A DNA stretch of 64,000 nucleotides from Okibacterium sp. HSC-33S16 (GCF_024171565.1 NZ_JALJZZ010000002.1:186001-250000); one strand, 5' to 3'. Counted from the first letter of the stretch, positions 42,671 to 52,545 are shown. The notes: generated from the sequence alone by a model not told the origin. Numbers and translations are program-made.

Positions 42671-45144
42671 GCGGTCACCTCGACTGTCGTTCCGAGCGGC
42701 AGGTCGGCGACGCTGGTACCGGCGAACAGCTGGAAGACGCCGGGCTCGTAGTGCCAGCCGTCCTGCCAGTCCGCGAATGACCGTGCCGGGATCGTCACGG
42801 TGGCCGTCACGCTCTGGCCGGCTTCCGCAGAAACCGCCGCGTAGCCCACCAGCCAGCGCACCGGCCGGTCGATCGAGCTGTCGGGCCGCGACGCGTAAAC
42901 CTGCACCACCTGTTTTCCGACGCGCTCGCCGGTGTTTGTCAGGCGAACGGATGCTGTGAGCTCGATTTCTGAGGTCACCGTCGGTGAATCGATGGTCAGG
43001 TCAGTCAGCTCCCAGGTGGTGTAGCCGAGACCGTGACCGAACGGGTACGCCGGTTCGGTGCCGGCCTTGAGCCAGGCCCGGTAGCCAATGTGGATGCCCT
43101 CTTCATAACGCACGATGCCGTCCTTCGGAGTGACATCCAGAACGGGCACGTCCTCCTGCGCAACCGGCCAGGTGGTGGGCAAGCGACCGCCGGGCTCAGC
43201 CAGACCGAGCAGAATGTCGGCAAGGGCGTCGCCGTACTCCTGTCCGCCGAACCAGGTGAGCAGCACAGCGGCGACGTCGTTACGCCAGGGCAGCAGCACG
43301 GGGGAGCCGGAATTGACCACGACGACCGTGCGCGGGTTGACCGCAGCAACGGCGGCGACGAGCTCATCCTGTCGACCGGGGAGCACGAGCGAGTCACGGT
43401 CGTAGCCCTCGGACTCCACCTTCGCGTTCGTGCCGACCACGACGACTGCGACGTCAGCTTCCCGGGCAGCAGCGACAGCCTCCGCGATGAGTGCGTCGGG
43501 GTTCGAGCGGTCGGGTTCGATGCCGATGGTGATGCCGAGAACGCCGTCGAGGGCGGTCGGGCCGGATGTGTCGAACTCGACCTTGATTTCGATCGGTTCG
43601 CCCGCGCGCACGGCGACCGGTGCTGACGCCGACGGCGGAGCGAGGAATGCGGCTCCGAGGTCGGTGCCAACCGATTCGACGGTGGCTTCGCGAACGAGTT
43701 CCCCGTCGATGTAGATGCGCCCGACTCCGACGGCTGCGAAGCCGACCAGGATGTCACCCGACTCCTCGGGAAGGTATCGGGTGCTGAACTCGAGCACGCT
43801 CGACCGGGTGATCGGGGCATCGCCGCCGAACCAGATGAGGGCGCTGGCGAGGCGATCTTCACGGAACAGCTCGGCGCCGTCTGCGTCGAGGAAACGCACG
43901 AGCGCACCGGGCTGTCCGTTCGACGGGTTCGTCATGCTGTCGAGCGGGAATTCGGAAATGCCCTCCTGCACGACGGCACCGGTCGAATAGCTGATTTCCG
44001 CATTCGGGAGGGCAGAGCGGATGCCATCGAGCGGCGTCACAATCTTCTCGGGCAGCACTGTCGCACTACCCCCGCCCTGCGTGCGGGCGTGGCGGGCGTT
44101 GTCACCGATCACGGCAACGCGGCTAAGCATGTCAGCCGACCACGGCAGTTCACCGGTGTTGCGGACGAGCACCGATCCAGCAATCTCGGCTTCACGCACA
44201 AACGCGATTCCGTCTTCGACACGAACCGGAGCGGCAACAGCGGGTTCGAACCCTTCGAGGGCTCCGACCCGAGCCGCCAGCGTCAGGATCCGGAGGACTT
44301 TGCGGTCCACGGCGGACTCGTCCACTTCACCGGCACGGACCGCCCCCACGAGGGCATCGCCCCACGGGCCAGCCGGGCCGGGCATGACCAGGTCCTGCGA
44401 GTGCTTTGCGCTCTCGACGCTGCGCACGGCGGTCCAGTCGCTCACGACCACGCCGTCGAATCCCCACTCGGAGTTGAGCGGGGTTTCGAGCAACTCGTTC
44501 TCGGTCGCCGTTGCACCGTTGATCGAGTTGTATGAGCTCATGATGAGCCAAGCGTGCGACTCGCTGACAGCTTTCTCGAAGGCGAGCAGGTAGAGCTCAC
44601 GAAGTGTGCGGTCGTCGACCTTCACGTCGACGGTGAAACGGTCGGTCTCAAAATCGTTGGCGATGTAGTGCTTGGGCGTCGCGCCGACGCCATTTTCCTG
44701 AACACCAGATACGTAGGCGGCCGCGAGTGTGGACGTGAGGATGGGGTCTTCACTGAAGCACTCGAAGTGACGTCCACCGAGGGGCGAGCGATGCAGGTTG
44801 ATGGTCGGGCCGAGGACGACGTCGACGCCCTTCCTCCGCGCCTCGACCGCTGCGACGTTGCCGTAGCGTCGGGCGATCGACGGGTCCCAAGACGAACCGA
44901 GTGCCGTGGCCGACGGCAGGTTGAGGGAGGGGCTGCGCTCGTCCCACACCTCACCACGCACACCGGATGGACCGTCGGAGACGAGGATGCGGCGGAGCCC
45001 GATCTTCTCGATCGGCCAGGTGGCCCAGAAGTCGTGGCCGGTCAGAAGGAGAACCTTCTCTTCGAGGCTCAGCTGCTCGAGCAGGTCAACGAGGCGGGCA
45101 TCGGTGCCGGCCGTGACGGGTGGGGTGGGAGTGGTCTGAGTCAT
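42667..45144 (-). CDS. GH3-family beta-glycosidase with PA14-like insert
   Basis: 825 aa, intracellular (no signal peptide). Domain order: GH3 barrel (about 15-310) with KHYIANDFETDR and the nucleophile Asp in GFDGVVVSDWTAVRS; the second GH3 domain interrupted by a PA14-like sandwich (about 410-560, FREDRLASALIWFGGDAPIT); then VVVGTNAKVESEGYDRDSLV with the usual acid/base Glu loop, and a C-terminal fibronectin-III-like domain (about 720-825). Such enzymes remove terminal beta-glucose, xylose or arabinose. Specificity cannot be read by eye. Follows GH42 by 44 nt. Confidence 0.92.
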   Translation of the reverse strand: MTQTTPTPPVTAGTDARLVDLLEQLSLEEKVLLLTGHDFWATWPIEKIGLRRILVSDGPSGVRGEVWDERSPSLNLPSATALGSSWDPSIARRYGNVAAVEARRKGVDVVLGPTINLHRSPLGGRHFECFSEDPILTSTLAAAYVSGVQENGVGATPKHYIANDFETDRFTVDVKVDDRTLRELYLLAFEKAVSESHAWLIMSSYNSINGATATENELLETPLNSEWGFDGVVVSDWTAVRSVESAKHSQDLVMPGPAGPWGDALVGAVRAGEVDESAVDRKVLRILTLAARVGALEGFEPAVAAPVRVEDGIAFVREAEIAGSVLVRNTGELPWSADMLSRVAVIGDNARHARTQGGGSATVLPEKIVTPLDGIRSALPNAEISYSTGAVVQEGISEFPLDSMTNPSNGQPGALVRFLDADGAELFREDRLASALIWFGGDAPITRSSVLEFSTRYLPEESGDILVGFAAVGVGRIYIDGELVREATVESVGTDLGAAFLAPPSASAPVAVRAGEPIEIKVEFDTSGPTALDGVLGITIGIEPDRSNPDALIAEAVAAAREADVAVVVVGTNAKVESEGYDRDSLVLPGRQDELVAAVAAVNPRTVVVVNSGSPVLLPWRNDVAAVLLTWFGGQEYGDALADILLGLAEPGGRLPTTWPVAQEDVPVLDVTPKDGIVRYEEGIHIGYRAWLKAGTEPAYPFGHGLGYTTWELTDLTIDSPTVTSEIELTASVRLTNTGERVGKQVVQVYASRPDSSIDRPVRWLVGYAAVSAEAGQSVTATVTIPARSFADWQDGWHYEPGVFQLFAGTSVADLPLGTTVEVTA

Positions 45145-45188
45145 GACACAAAGTCGCTTTCTCTAGCGGAGTGGGAAGGAAAAGAAGA

Positions 45189-47345
45189 TCAGTTAGAAGC
45201 GGAGGTGACGACCCGCACGTCCCAAGCGCCGAGGGCAAGAGTGTCGCCTCCGGTGAGGGCATCGCCGTTGATCAGATCGCGGACGGAAGAAGGGACGACA
45301 ACGGATGCCGGCTCCCATGACCAGTTGTGAACGAACCAGGTGCGGACGCCGTCGGGAGCGGTTGAACTGCTTACGGTCACCGACTCGGGAAGGCCTGTCC
45401 AGCCCGCGACCGGCTCGGGGACGAGCCATGCGGCGATCGAGTGGGCGAGCGCCTGGTTGGGAACCGTGCCGACGAGGGTGACCCGACCGTTCCCGCTCTC
45501 GCGAGAGGTGACGGCCGGCCAGCGACCAAGGTGCGGATGCTGATAGGAGACGAGCGGCTGTGCGGGGCCCGATTTCGCGAGGGTCAGCCCATCGGCCCAG
45601 TTGCTGGCCGCGGCCCCGTCCCTGAGTGCGAAACTCTCGGACGTGGCGGTGACCGGAACCGGCTCAGTCAGGTTGGCGAACTCGTTGTACCAGGTGCCCG
45701 CTGCATCGGCGAGTCGGGCGGGCTGAACGTCGAGTCGGGCGCGACCCTCACGGTCGGCGTAGGCCGATCGCGGTCCGAGCACGAGGTGACCTCCGGCTCC
45801 CGCGTATGCGTCGAGCCAGTCCAGCTCCTCGTCGGCCGCCGTGAAGAAGGCGGGGATCAGAAGAACCGGGTACCGGGCAGCGAATGCAGCCGGGTCCCCA
45901 CCCTCAATCGCATCCACCCCGGGGGTCGCCCTGGTTGGGAACACCTGCTGCGGCCGCACGAGCCGGGTCTGTAGTCCGGCATCGAAAGCGCCCCGCACAA
46001 ACGACGCCAGAATCTTGCGGTAGGCATCCGGGTCCATGTACTGCCCGGGAGCTCCGAACGGTGACTGCGAGGCGAGGGCGAACTTGCTATCCGAGTCGTA
46101 GAGCACGGCGATATCGGCGTCAGGGGCTCCGCGGCGAACCGCGGCACCGGCCACGGCGAACTCGGAGCCGAGCTGCGCAAGTTCCCGGTAGGTTCGGCCG
46201 GGTTTCTGGCTGTGCGGAAGGATCCCGCCCCAGTAGGTTTCCGTACCGAAATGCAGGGTGTGCCAGTGCCAGTACTCGATCATGTCGGCACCGCGTGAGA
46301 CGAGAGCCCAGGCAGCTTGTCGCCATTGGCCGTCGTACGGCGAGAAGTTCAGCGATGAGTGGCCGATCGATGACGCGTTCGTCTCGGTGACCAGGAACGA
46401 CGATTGTTTCGACGAGTACATTAGATCGGCGAGGTGGTACAGCGCCCAGGTGCCGCGGACGATCCAATTGTCCGACCGTTCAGCGGTCGAAGGGTGCGCG
46501 AGGGAGGCTTCCATCTCGTAGTACGCGTTTCCCGAGGAGATGTCGAGCTGCGCAGACAGGTCCACGTCCTCGACCCCATCCTGCTCGTACGAGATGCAGG
46601 TCGTGACGAAGTGTTCGGGGTGAGCGATCTCCCGCACGATGTCCGCCTGCCAGCCGATGTACTCGGTGACGAGCTTCGTCTGAAAGCGGCGCCACGCCAG
46701 CGCGTACTGCGGCTGGAAGTTGCGGTCGGGCACCCAGAGGTCTGCCCAGGTCGAAAGACGGTGTGACCAGTAGACGAGACCCCACTCGCGGTTGAGGGTC
46801 TCGACGTCGCCATAGATGCCCCGAAGGTAGTCGATGAACTGCTGGAAGACGCCGTGGTTGTACAGCAGGTGGATGCCGGGTTCGTTGTCGACTTGGTAGC
46901 CGATGAGAGCCGGGTGGTCCTTGTAGCGCTCGATGATGTGACGGATGATCCGCTCGGCGTGGAAGCGGAACGCCGGGTGAGTGAAGTCCATCTCCTGACG
47001 GCTGCCCCACGTAAACGGAACACCTGTGGCCTGGTCGCCAGCGATCTCAGGGTAAAGACGAGCCAGCCACATCGGGAGCGCGTAGGTGGGGGTGCCGAGG
47101 ATGACGCCAATGCCGCGTTCATGGGCGCCGTCGAGGACCGGCTGAAGCCAGTCGAGATCGAAGACGCCGTTCTCCGGTTCCCAGGTGGACCAGACGGACT
47201 CGCCCACCCGGATGACGGTGAATCCGGCGTCGAGCATCAGGTCGAGGTCTTCGTCCAACCGCGGACTTGGTTGGTACTCGTGATAGTAGGCGGCGCCGAA
47301 TCGGATGCCGTCGAACGAGTCGGATCCTTCGCCCTGACTCGTCAC
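45189..47345 (-). CDS. GH42-family beta-galactosidase / alpha-L-arabinopyranosidase
   Basis: 718 aa. Domain A barrel with FGAAYYHEYQPSPRLDEDLD at the start, then GVILGTPTYALPMWLARLYP, the acid/base Glu in HPALIGYQVDNEPGIHLLYN (about 158-177) and the nucleophile Glu in SSFLVTETNASS (about 317-328); the trimerisation domain B (about 390-620, class-I-amidotransferase-like fold) and the small C-terminal sandwich follow. No signal peptide. Its ATG overlaps the ATPase stop by 4 nt, coupling it to the transporter, so it should process what is imported: galacto- or arabinopyranosyl oligosaccharides. Confidence 0.92.
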   Translation of the reverse strand: MTSQGEGSDSFDGIRFGAAYYHEYQPSPRLDEDLDLMLDAGFTVIRVGESVWSTWEPENGVFDLDWLQPVLDGAHERGIGVILGTPTYALPMWLARLYPEIAGDQATGVPFTWGSRQEMDFTHPAFRFHAERIIRHIIERYKDHPALIGYQVDNEPGIHLLYNHGVFQQFIDYLRGIYGDVETLNREWGLVYWSHRLSTWADLWVPDRNFQPQYALAWRRFQTKLVTEYIGWQADIVREIAHPEHFVTTCISYEQDGVEDVDLSAQLDISSGNAYYEMEASLAHPSTAERSDNWIVRGTWALYHLADLMYSSKQSSFLVTETNASSIGHSSLNFSPYDGQWRQAAWALVSRGADMIEYWHWHTLHFGTETYWGGILPHSQKPGRTYRELAQLGSEFAVAGAAVRRGAPDADIAVLYDSDSKFALASQSPFGAPGQYMDPDAYRKILASFVRGAFDAGLQTRLVRPQQVFPTRATPGVDAIEGGDPAAFAARYPVLLIPAFFTAADEELDWLDAYAGAGGHLVLGPRSAYADREGRARLDVQPARLADAAGTWYNEFANLTEPVPVTATSESFALRDGAAASNWADGLTLAKSGPAQPLVSYQHPHLGRWPAVTSRESGNGRVTLVGTVPNQALAHSIAAWLVPEPVAGWTGLPESVTVSSSTAPDGVRTWFVHNWSWEPASVVVPSSVRDLINGDALTGGDTLALGAWDVRVVTSASN

Positions 47346-48205
47346 GCTGTTGCTCCGGCCTGCAGTCCCTGAGCCTTCTGCTCGGCCAGCAGACGGTCAC
47401 GGTCCGCCCGGCGAACCTCTTGCCGGTCGGGGTCCGGCACCGGAGCGGCCAGGAACAGCCGCTGGGTGTAGGGGTGCGTCGGCGCGCTGGTGACCTGGTC
47501 GCCGTCGCCCCATTCGACGATCTCGCCGTGGAACATCACAGCGACTCGGTGGCTGAGGTGACGCACAACGGCGAGGTCGTGCGAGACGAAGAGGTAGGCG
47601 ACGCCGGTGCGCTCCTGAATCTCTTTGAACAGGTCGAGCACCCGTGCCTGGGTTGAAAGGTCGAGTGCGGAAACTGGTTCGTCGCAAACGATCAGTGCGG
47701 GGTCCAGTGCGAGTGCCCTCGCGATGGCGATCCGCTGGCGCTGCCCGCCGGAGAACTCCCGGGGAAGTCGATCGCCCGCATCGCTCGGCAGGCCCACCTG
47801 ATCGAGCAAATCGGCAACGCGACGAGCGGCTGCCTTGCCCTCGATCTTGCGCATGGTGAGCGGCTCGACGAGGATCTGCTCGATCGTCAGTGACGGGTTG
47901 AGCGAGGTGTACGGGTCCTGGAACACGACCTGAATGTCGCTCGAGAGGCTGCGTCGCTCACGGCGGCCCAGGTGGGCGATGTCTTTGCCCTTGTAGAGGA
48001 TCTCGCCACCAGTCACCGGTGCGAGACCGAGGACAGCGCGGCCAAGGGTGGTCTTGCCTGAGCCCGACTCCCCAACCAGGCCCACCGTTTCTCCGGGCCG
48101 GATGTCGAGGGACACGCCCTTGAGGGCACGGAAGGGATCCTTCCGGAACCCTTTGACGGGGTATTCAACAATGACGTTCTTGACGTCGAGGAGAGGTTCG
48201 GTCAT
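47342..48205 (-). CDS. ABC transporter ATP-binding protein (OppF/DppF type)
   Basis: 287 aa. One nucleotide-binding domain: Walker A GLVGESGSGKTTLG (about 38-51), Q-loop FQDPYTSLNP, signature EFSGGQRQRIAIAR (about 145-158), Walker B ALIVCDEPVSALD (about 165-177) and switch His in LFVSHDLAVVRHL; the C-terminal oligopeptide-type extension (HPYTQRLFLAAPVPDPDRQE) follows. ATG 48205 overlaps the previous stop (ATGA); the frame upstream of it is not conserved. With the permease-ATPase fusion it completes the two-NBD engine of the importer. Confidence 0.92.
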   Translation of the reverse strand: MTEPLLDVKNVIVEYPVKGFRKDPFRALKGVSLDIRPGETVGLVGESGSGKTTLGRAVLGLAPVTGGEILYKGKDIAHLGRRERRSLSSDIQVVFQDPYTSLNPSLTIEQILVEPLTMRKIEGKAAARRVADLLDQVGLPSDAGDRLPREFSGGQRQRIAIARALALDPALIVCDEPVSALDLSTQARVLDLFKEIQERTGVAYLFVSHDLAVVRHLSHRVAVMFHGEIVEWGDGDQVTSAPTHPYTQRLFLAAPVPDPDRQEVRRADRDRLLAEQKAQGLQAGATA

Positions 48206-50016
48206 GACTGGGCTCCCTGCGTGGTGGCGCGCGTCGTCGGGGCAATGAGTTCTCCTCGTGGTTCGCCCTCTTCGAGGATGGCGTTGAGGAGTGACTGGGT
48301 GTACGGGTGGCGTGCAGCTTTGAAGATCGCTCGCACGGGTCCGGATTCGATGACTCGTCCCTCTCGCATGACCGAAACGCGGTCGCACAGATCGGCGACG
48401 ACACCGAAGTTGTGGGTGACCAGGACGACACCCATGTTGAGCTCGGCTTGCAGTCGTCGGAGCAGCTGAAGGATTTCGGCTTGCACCGTCACATCCAGTG
48501 CCGTTGTCGGCTCGTCGGCGATCAGGAGGTCTGGTTCACAGGAGATCGCGCCAGCGATGAGAACACGCTGAGCCATTCCGCCGGATACCTCGTGGGGATA
48601 GGCGTTGAACGTGCGCTGCGGGTTCGGGATGCCGACGTGCGACAGCAGTTCGAGCGCCCGCTTCGTTGCCTCCTTTTTCGAGATGCCGAGGCAGATCCGC
48701 ATCGGCTCGACAAGCTGGCTGCCGATGGTGAACGACGAGTCGAGGTTCGACATCGGCTCCTGCGGAATGTAGGCAATCTTTTTGCCCCGGATGCGATCCA
48801 TCTCACGTTCGCTTGCTTCGGCAAGATCCTTGCCCTCGAAGACGATGGCGCCACCGGTGATGTGACCGCCCTCGGGCAGCAACCGCAAAATGGACCACGC
48901 GGTTTGCGTCTTGCCCGATCCCGATTCACCGATGAGGCCGTGTACTTCACCACGGCGGACAGTGAGCGAGACGTCGTGCACGACCGTCTTCACGGAGCCG
49001 TCCGGCTGTCCGTATCCAACGGACAGGTCGCTGATGTTGAGAAGGACCTCTCCGGTGAGCGCAGCCGTTCGGGCATCGTCAGCGTGAGTGACGGCTGCGA
49101 CCTTGCTGAAGTCCATCAGGGCCGTGGCGATGAGGGGTTTGCGCTTCTTGGGCTTCGCGCTGCGCTCGAGCTCGTCGCGCATCGCGTTGGCCAACAGCGT
49201 CAGTGCCATACAGGTCAGCGCGAGGATGAGACTGGGCCACAGGATGAGCAGCGGCTCTTTGTAGATGTTGGTGAAGCCGTCGTTGAGCATTGTTCCCCAG
49301 GTGGGGATCGTCATGTCGCCGAGTCCGAGGAAGTCGAGTCCAGCTTGAATGGCGATCGCGATTCCGAGCACCATGGCGGACTGGATGATCGCGGGAGCAC
49401 GGACGACCGTGAGGATGTGACGGCCGATGATGCTGCCGTCGCTCAGGCCGGACACCCGGGCCGCGTCGATATAGAGTTCGTCGCGCACCGCGGTCACCGA
49501 CGCATACACAAGCCGGAAGAACGCGGGCGACAACATCACGCCGAAGATGGCCATCGAAAGCCACATCGATGGACCGAGGACCGCGCGTGCGGCGAGCAGT
49601 ACGACGATTGCGGGCATGGCCATGAGCAGTCCGGCAAGCCAGGACGACACGCTGTCGAACCAGCCGCGGTAGTAGCCGGCAAGCAATCCACCGATTACAC
49701 CGATCACTGCGGCGATGACGAGAGCAAGCAAGCCGCCAGCGAGGCTGAATCGCCCGGCATAGACGAGTCGCGCGAAGACGTCACGGCCTGCGCTGTCGAA
49801 TCCGAGGGGGTGTCCCTCGCGGGCTGGACCGAGGAAGTCCTGAAGCGAGGCCTGGTTCGGGTCGACCGAGGTGAGCAGGGGAGCGAAGATCGCACTGAGA
49901 ACCAGGAGAGTCAAGAAGATCATCGACGCCAGGCCGACGGGGTTCTTCAGTAGTCGAACGAACAACGAAGTTCGTTGCGCCTTCGGTGGGATGGTGGCAG
50001 GAGTCAGGTCGATCAT
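48202..50016 (-). CDS. Fused ABC permease (DppC type) and ATPase (DppD type)
   Basis: 604 aa. Residues 1-290 are a DppC-type permease: one N-terminal helix, GHPLGFDSAGRDVFARLVYA, five more helices and the EAA-loop YIDAARVSGLSDGSIIGRHI (about 177-196). After a linker (about 290-330), residues 330-600 are a full ATPase: Walker A GLIGESGSGKTQTAWS, signature EVSGGMAQRVLIAG, Walker B LLIADEPTTALDV, switch His VLVTHNFGVVADL. No stop separates them. The fusion is seen in some actinobacterial glycan-linked Opp systems. Overlaps its neighbours by 4 nt on both sides. Confidence 0.92.
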   Translation of the reverse strand: MIDLTPATIPPKAQRTSLFVRLLKNPVGLASMIFLTLLVLSAIFAPLLTSVDPNQASLQDFLGPAREGHPLGFDSAGRDVFARLVYAGRFSLAGGLLALVIAAVIGVIGGLLAGYYRGWFDSVSSWLAGLLMAMPAIVVLLAARAVLGPSMWLSMAIFGVMLSPAFFRLVYASVTAVRDELYIDAARVSGLSDGSIIGRHILTVVRAPAIIQSAMVLGIAIAIQAGLDFLGLGDMTIPTWGTMLNDGFTNIYKEPLLILWPSLILALTCMALTLLANAMRDELERSAKPKKRKPLIATALMDFSKVAAVTHADDARTAALTGEVLLNISDLSVGYGQPDGSVKTVVHDVSLTVRRGEVHGLIGESGSGKTQTAWSILRLLPEGGHITGGAIVFEGKDLAEASEREMDRIRGKKIAYIPQEPMSNLDSSFTIGSQLVEPMRICLGISKKEATKRALELLSHVGIPNPQRTFNAYPHEVSGGMAQRVLIAGAISCEPDLLIADEPTTALDVTVQAEILQLLRRLQAELNMGVVLVTHNFGVVADLCDRVSVMREGRVIESGPVRAIFKAARHPYTQSLLNAILEEGEPRGELIAPTTRATTQGAQS

Positions 50017-50954
50017 GCGAGCCTCACCTTCGGGTTGAGCCAGCCCTGGAGCAGGTCGATGAGCAGATTAATAATGACCACCATGGCCGCAATGGCGACG
50101 ACCAGGCCCATCACCATGGGAATGTCGCCCTGGCTGGTCGCCGTGACGGCGACCTGTCCGAGACCGGGTATGGCGAAGATTCGCTCAACAATGACAGCAC
50201 CTCCGAGGAGGCCGACAAACTGAACGGCGAGTACGGCGAGGGCGGGTCCACCCGCGTTTCGCAACACGTGCTTGAAGACCACACGGTTGAAGGAGAGGCC
50301 GCGGCTGCGGAGCGTACGAACGTAGTCGCGCTGAAGCGCGTCTACAACGGAACCGCGCACTTGTTGCGCGACACCAGCGATGCCGCCGATCGCCAGCGCA
50401 ATGATAGGGAGCGTGACGGTTGCGAGCCAACCGGTTGCCGACTCGGTCAGCGGAACGTATCCCGTTGGCTTGAACCACTTGAGGTTGAGCGCGAAGAGAG
50501 TGACGAGGCCCAAAGCGATGAGGAAGCCGGGGATCGCAAAGCCGAGGATGGAAACGCCTTGGACGACCTTGTCGACCCAGCCGCCGCGAACCGCGGCCCA
50601 CACGCCGATGATGACGGCGACGATCGCGGTAATGACGGTCGCCCCGATGACGATCGACAGGGTGACGCCCAGTCGCGAGGTGATCCCCGAGGAGACCATC
50701 TCACCCGTGAACCAACTGGTTCCGAAGTCGCCAGTGACGGCGTGGGACAGCCAGTCGATGTACTGCACGAGCAGAGGTCGATCGAGACCGAGTTCTGTGG
50801 TCTTCTGGGCGACCGTCTCTGCGGTGGCCTGCTGACCGAGGATGCGTCGCGCAATGTTGCCACCGCCGACATACAGCAGCATGTAGGCGAGCGTGGATAT
50901 GACGAACAGGAGAACGACTCCGGAGAGTAGCCGTCGCAGAATAAAACCAAACAC
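50013..50954 (-). CDS. ABC transporter permease (DppB/OppB type)
   Basis: 313 aa, six membrane helices. DppB family pattern: MFGFILRRLLSGVVLLFVIS start, GLDRPLLVQYIDWLSHAVTG then DFGTSWFTGEMVS (about 53-85), and the EAA-loop DYVRTLRSRGLSFNRVVFKH (about 208-227). It pairs with the DppC-like half of the next protein to form the channel. ATPase interaction is through that loop. The gene overlaps the fusion gene by 4 nt and follows the binding-protein gene by 70 nt. Confidence 0.92.
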   Translation of the reverse strand: MFGFILRRLLSGVVLLFVISTLAYMLLYVGGGNIARRILGQQATAETVAQKTTELGLDRPLLVQYIDWLSHAVTGDFGTSWFTGEMVSSGITSRLGVTLSIVIGATVITAIVAVIIGVWAAVRGGWVDKVVQGVSILGFAIPGFLIALGLVTLFALNLKWFKPTGYVPLTESATGWLATVTLPIIALAIGGIAGVAQQVRGSVVDALQRDYVRTLRSRGLSFNRVVFKHVLRNAGGPALAVLAVQFVGLLGGAVIVERIFAIPGLGQVAVTATSQGDIPMVMGLVVAIAAMVVIINLLIDLLQGWLNPKVRLA

Positions 50955-51024
50955 CGTTGTTCCTAGCTTTGTGAAGCGAGAGGGAGTGCCTGGTCGCGCG
51001 TCGCCGCGCGACCAGGCCGAGGTC

Positions 51025-52545
51025 CTAGGACTTCGGAGTGAAGTTCCAGAGGTAGGGGTAAGCGTTGCCGACCTGCGTCTTTACGTCGGTCTTGGCATCG
51101 GTGACGAAGCTGGACTGCATGCGGTACCAGGGAGCGAACCACGCCTGCTCAACGATGTATGTGTTGAGTTCCTTCACGGCTGCGTCCGACTCGTCCTTTG
51201 AACCGTTGTGGACGGTCTCGATGAGCGCGTCGACCTTCGGGTCCTGGTACTTCGTCGGGTTGAAGGTAGCGGTTGGTGCGATCGAGAAGTTGATCAGCGC
51301 CCAGTCCGGGTCCTGCTGCAGGATCATGTAGGTCGATCCGTACTTGGGAGCCAGGATGTCCTGAATGAAGTTGTTACCAGCATCCGTGAAGTTGACGGTG
51401 ATTCCGACGTCCTTCAACTGCTGCCCGATCAGGGTGAAGACCGTGTTGCCGAGCAGAGCGCTTGACGGCATGTTGAGGGTGAGGCCGTCTGCGTAACCCG
51501 CTTCTGCGAGCAGGTCCTTGGCCTTTTCGGGATCGTACGAGTAGTAGGAGTCCAGCTCCTTGTCGTAGCCGACGGAGTTGGTCGGGAAGATCTGGGTCGT
51601 CGGTGTGCCGAGGCCCTGGCCGACGGCTTCAAGGAGTGCCTTGGTGTCGAATGCGTAGTTGATCGCCTGGCGGACACGGACATCGCCGAGCGCCGGCTCG
51701 ATGGTTCCACCGCGGTCGAAGAGGATAAGACCCGTCCAGTTGAGTTCGAACGCGTTGACTGTGTAGCCGGCCGCTTCCATCTCTCCGAGGTCGTTGTTGC
51801 TTGGGGTGTTCGCTGCGTTAACCTGTCCACCCTTGATCGCGTTCAAGAGCGATGTCGGGTCTGCGTAGACCTTGAGTGACAGTGCGTCGTAGTGCACGGT
51901 GTCGGGGTTCCAGTAGTCCGGGTTCTTTTCGAACTCGTACGACGTTCCTACGACCGTCTTGCCTGTGTCGAGGATGTACGGCCCTGAACCGACCGGGTTC
52001 GTCTTGATGTCTTTGTTTTCGAACGAGGCGGGGCTCTGCACCATGCCGGCGTTCTGCGTGAGCGCGATCAGGAGCGCCGGGTCGGACTGGCTGAGTGTGA
52101 TCTCGACCGTGGTGGCATCGACGGCCTTGGCGTCCGCGACGGCCGCCAGGAGCGACTTGTTGGGCGACGTGCCATCGCGGAAGCGAAGCAGGTTCTGCGC
52201 TGCGGCCTCTGCGTCGAACTTGGTGTCATCGGTGAATGTGACGTCGTCGCGGAGCGTGAGGGTCAGGACGGTGTTGTCCTCGTTGTACTCCCACTTGGTG
52301 GCGAGGTTTTCTTCGATCTCGCCCTCGGGGTTCGCCTTGAGAAGCGTGTCGTAGACCGCCTGACCGTATGGCGATTCATTGGCGAAGTTGATCGCCTGCG
52401 CCTCGAATGTCGTCGCCGGAGCGAGGACTCCAAGGGTGAGCTTGTCGGAGCTTGCGGAATCGTCGGTACTGCCGCCTGCGGAGCATCCCGTCAGGCCAAG
52501 TGCGAGCACGGCCACAACTGCGGCGGCTCTCTTCCATCGGAACAT
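51025..52545 (-). CDS. ABC transporter substrate-binding lipoprotein (SBP_bac_5)
   Basis: 506 aa. A lipoprotein signal opens it: KRAAAVVAVLALGLTGCSAG with the lipobox LTGC at about 18-21. The family-5 binding fold follows (about 36-500), with SPYGQAVYDTLLKANPEGEI, TKWEYNEDNTVLTLTLRDDV and VRQAINYAFDTKALLEAVGQ. Family 5 includes peptide binders and also oligosaccharide binders, as in some plant-glycan operons; the downstream glycosidases favour a sugar ligand here. First gene of an eight-gene operon, divergent from the TetR regulator. Confidence 0.92.
   Translation of the reverse strand: MFRWKRAAAVVAVLALGLTGCSAGGSTDDSASSDKLTLGVLAPATTFEAQAINFANESPYGQAVYDTLLKANPEGEIEENLATKWEYNEDNTVLTLTLRDDVTFTDDTKFDAEAAAQNLLRFRDGTSPNKSLLAAVADAKAVDATTVEITLSQSDPALLIALTQNAGMVQSPASFENKDIKTNPVGSGPYILDTGKTVVGTSYEFEKNPDYWNPDTVHYDALSLKVYADPTSLLNAIKGGQVNAANTPSNNDLGEMEAAGYTVNAFELNWTGLILFDRGGTIEPALGDVRVRQAINYAFDTKALLEAVGQGLGTPTTQIFPTNSVGYDKELDSYYSYDPEKAKDLLAEAGYADGLTLNMPSSALLGNTVFTLIGQQLKDVGITVNFTDAGNNFIQDILAPKYGSTYMILQQDPDWALINFSIAPTATFNPTKYQDPKVDALIETVHNGSKDESDAAVKELNTYIVEQAWFAPWYRMQSSFVTDAKTDVKTQVGNAYPYLWNFTPKS

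Noticed and set aside
48307-49953. A 548-codon open frame on the plus strand
   Set aside because: Antisense to the permease-ATPase fusion, low-complexity charged product; a shadow frame of high-GC codon use.
49986-50930. A 314-codon plus-strand frame
   Set aside because: Antisense to the DppB-type permease; product dominated by Asp, Arg and Gly, no ribosome site or domain.
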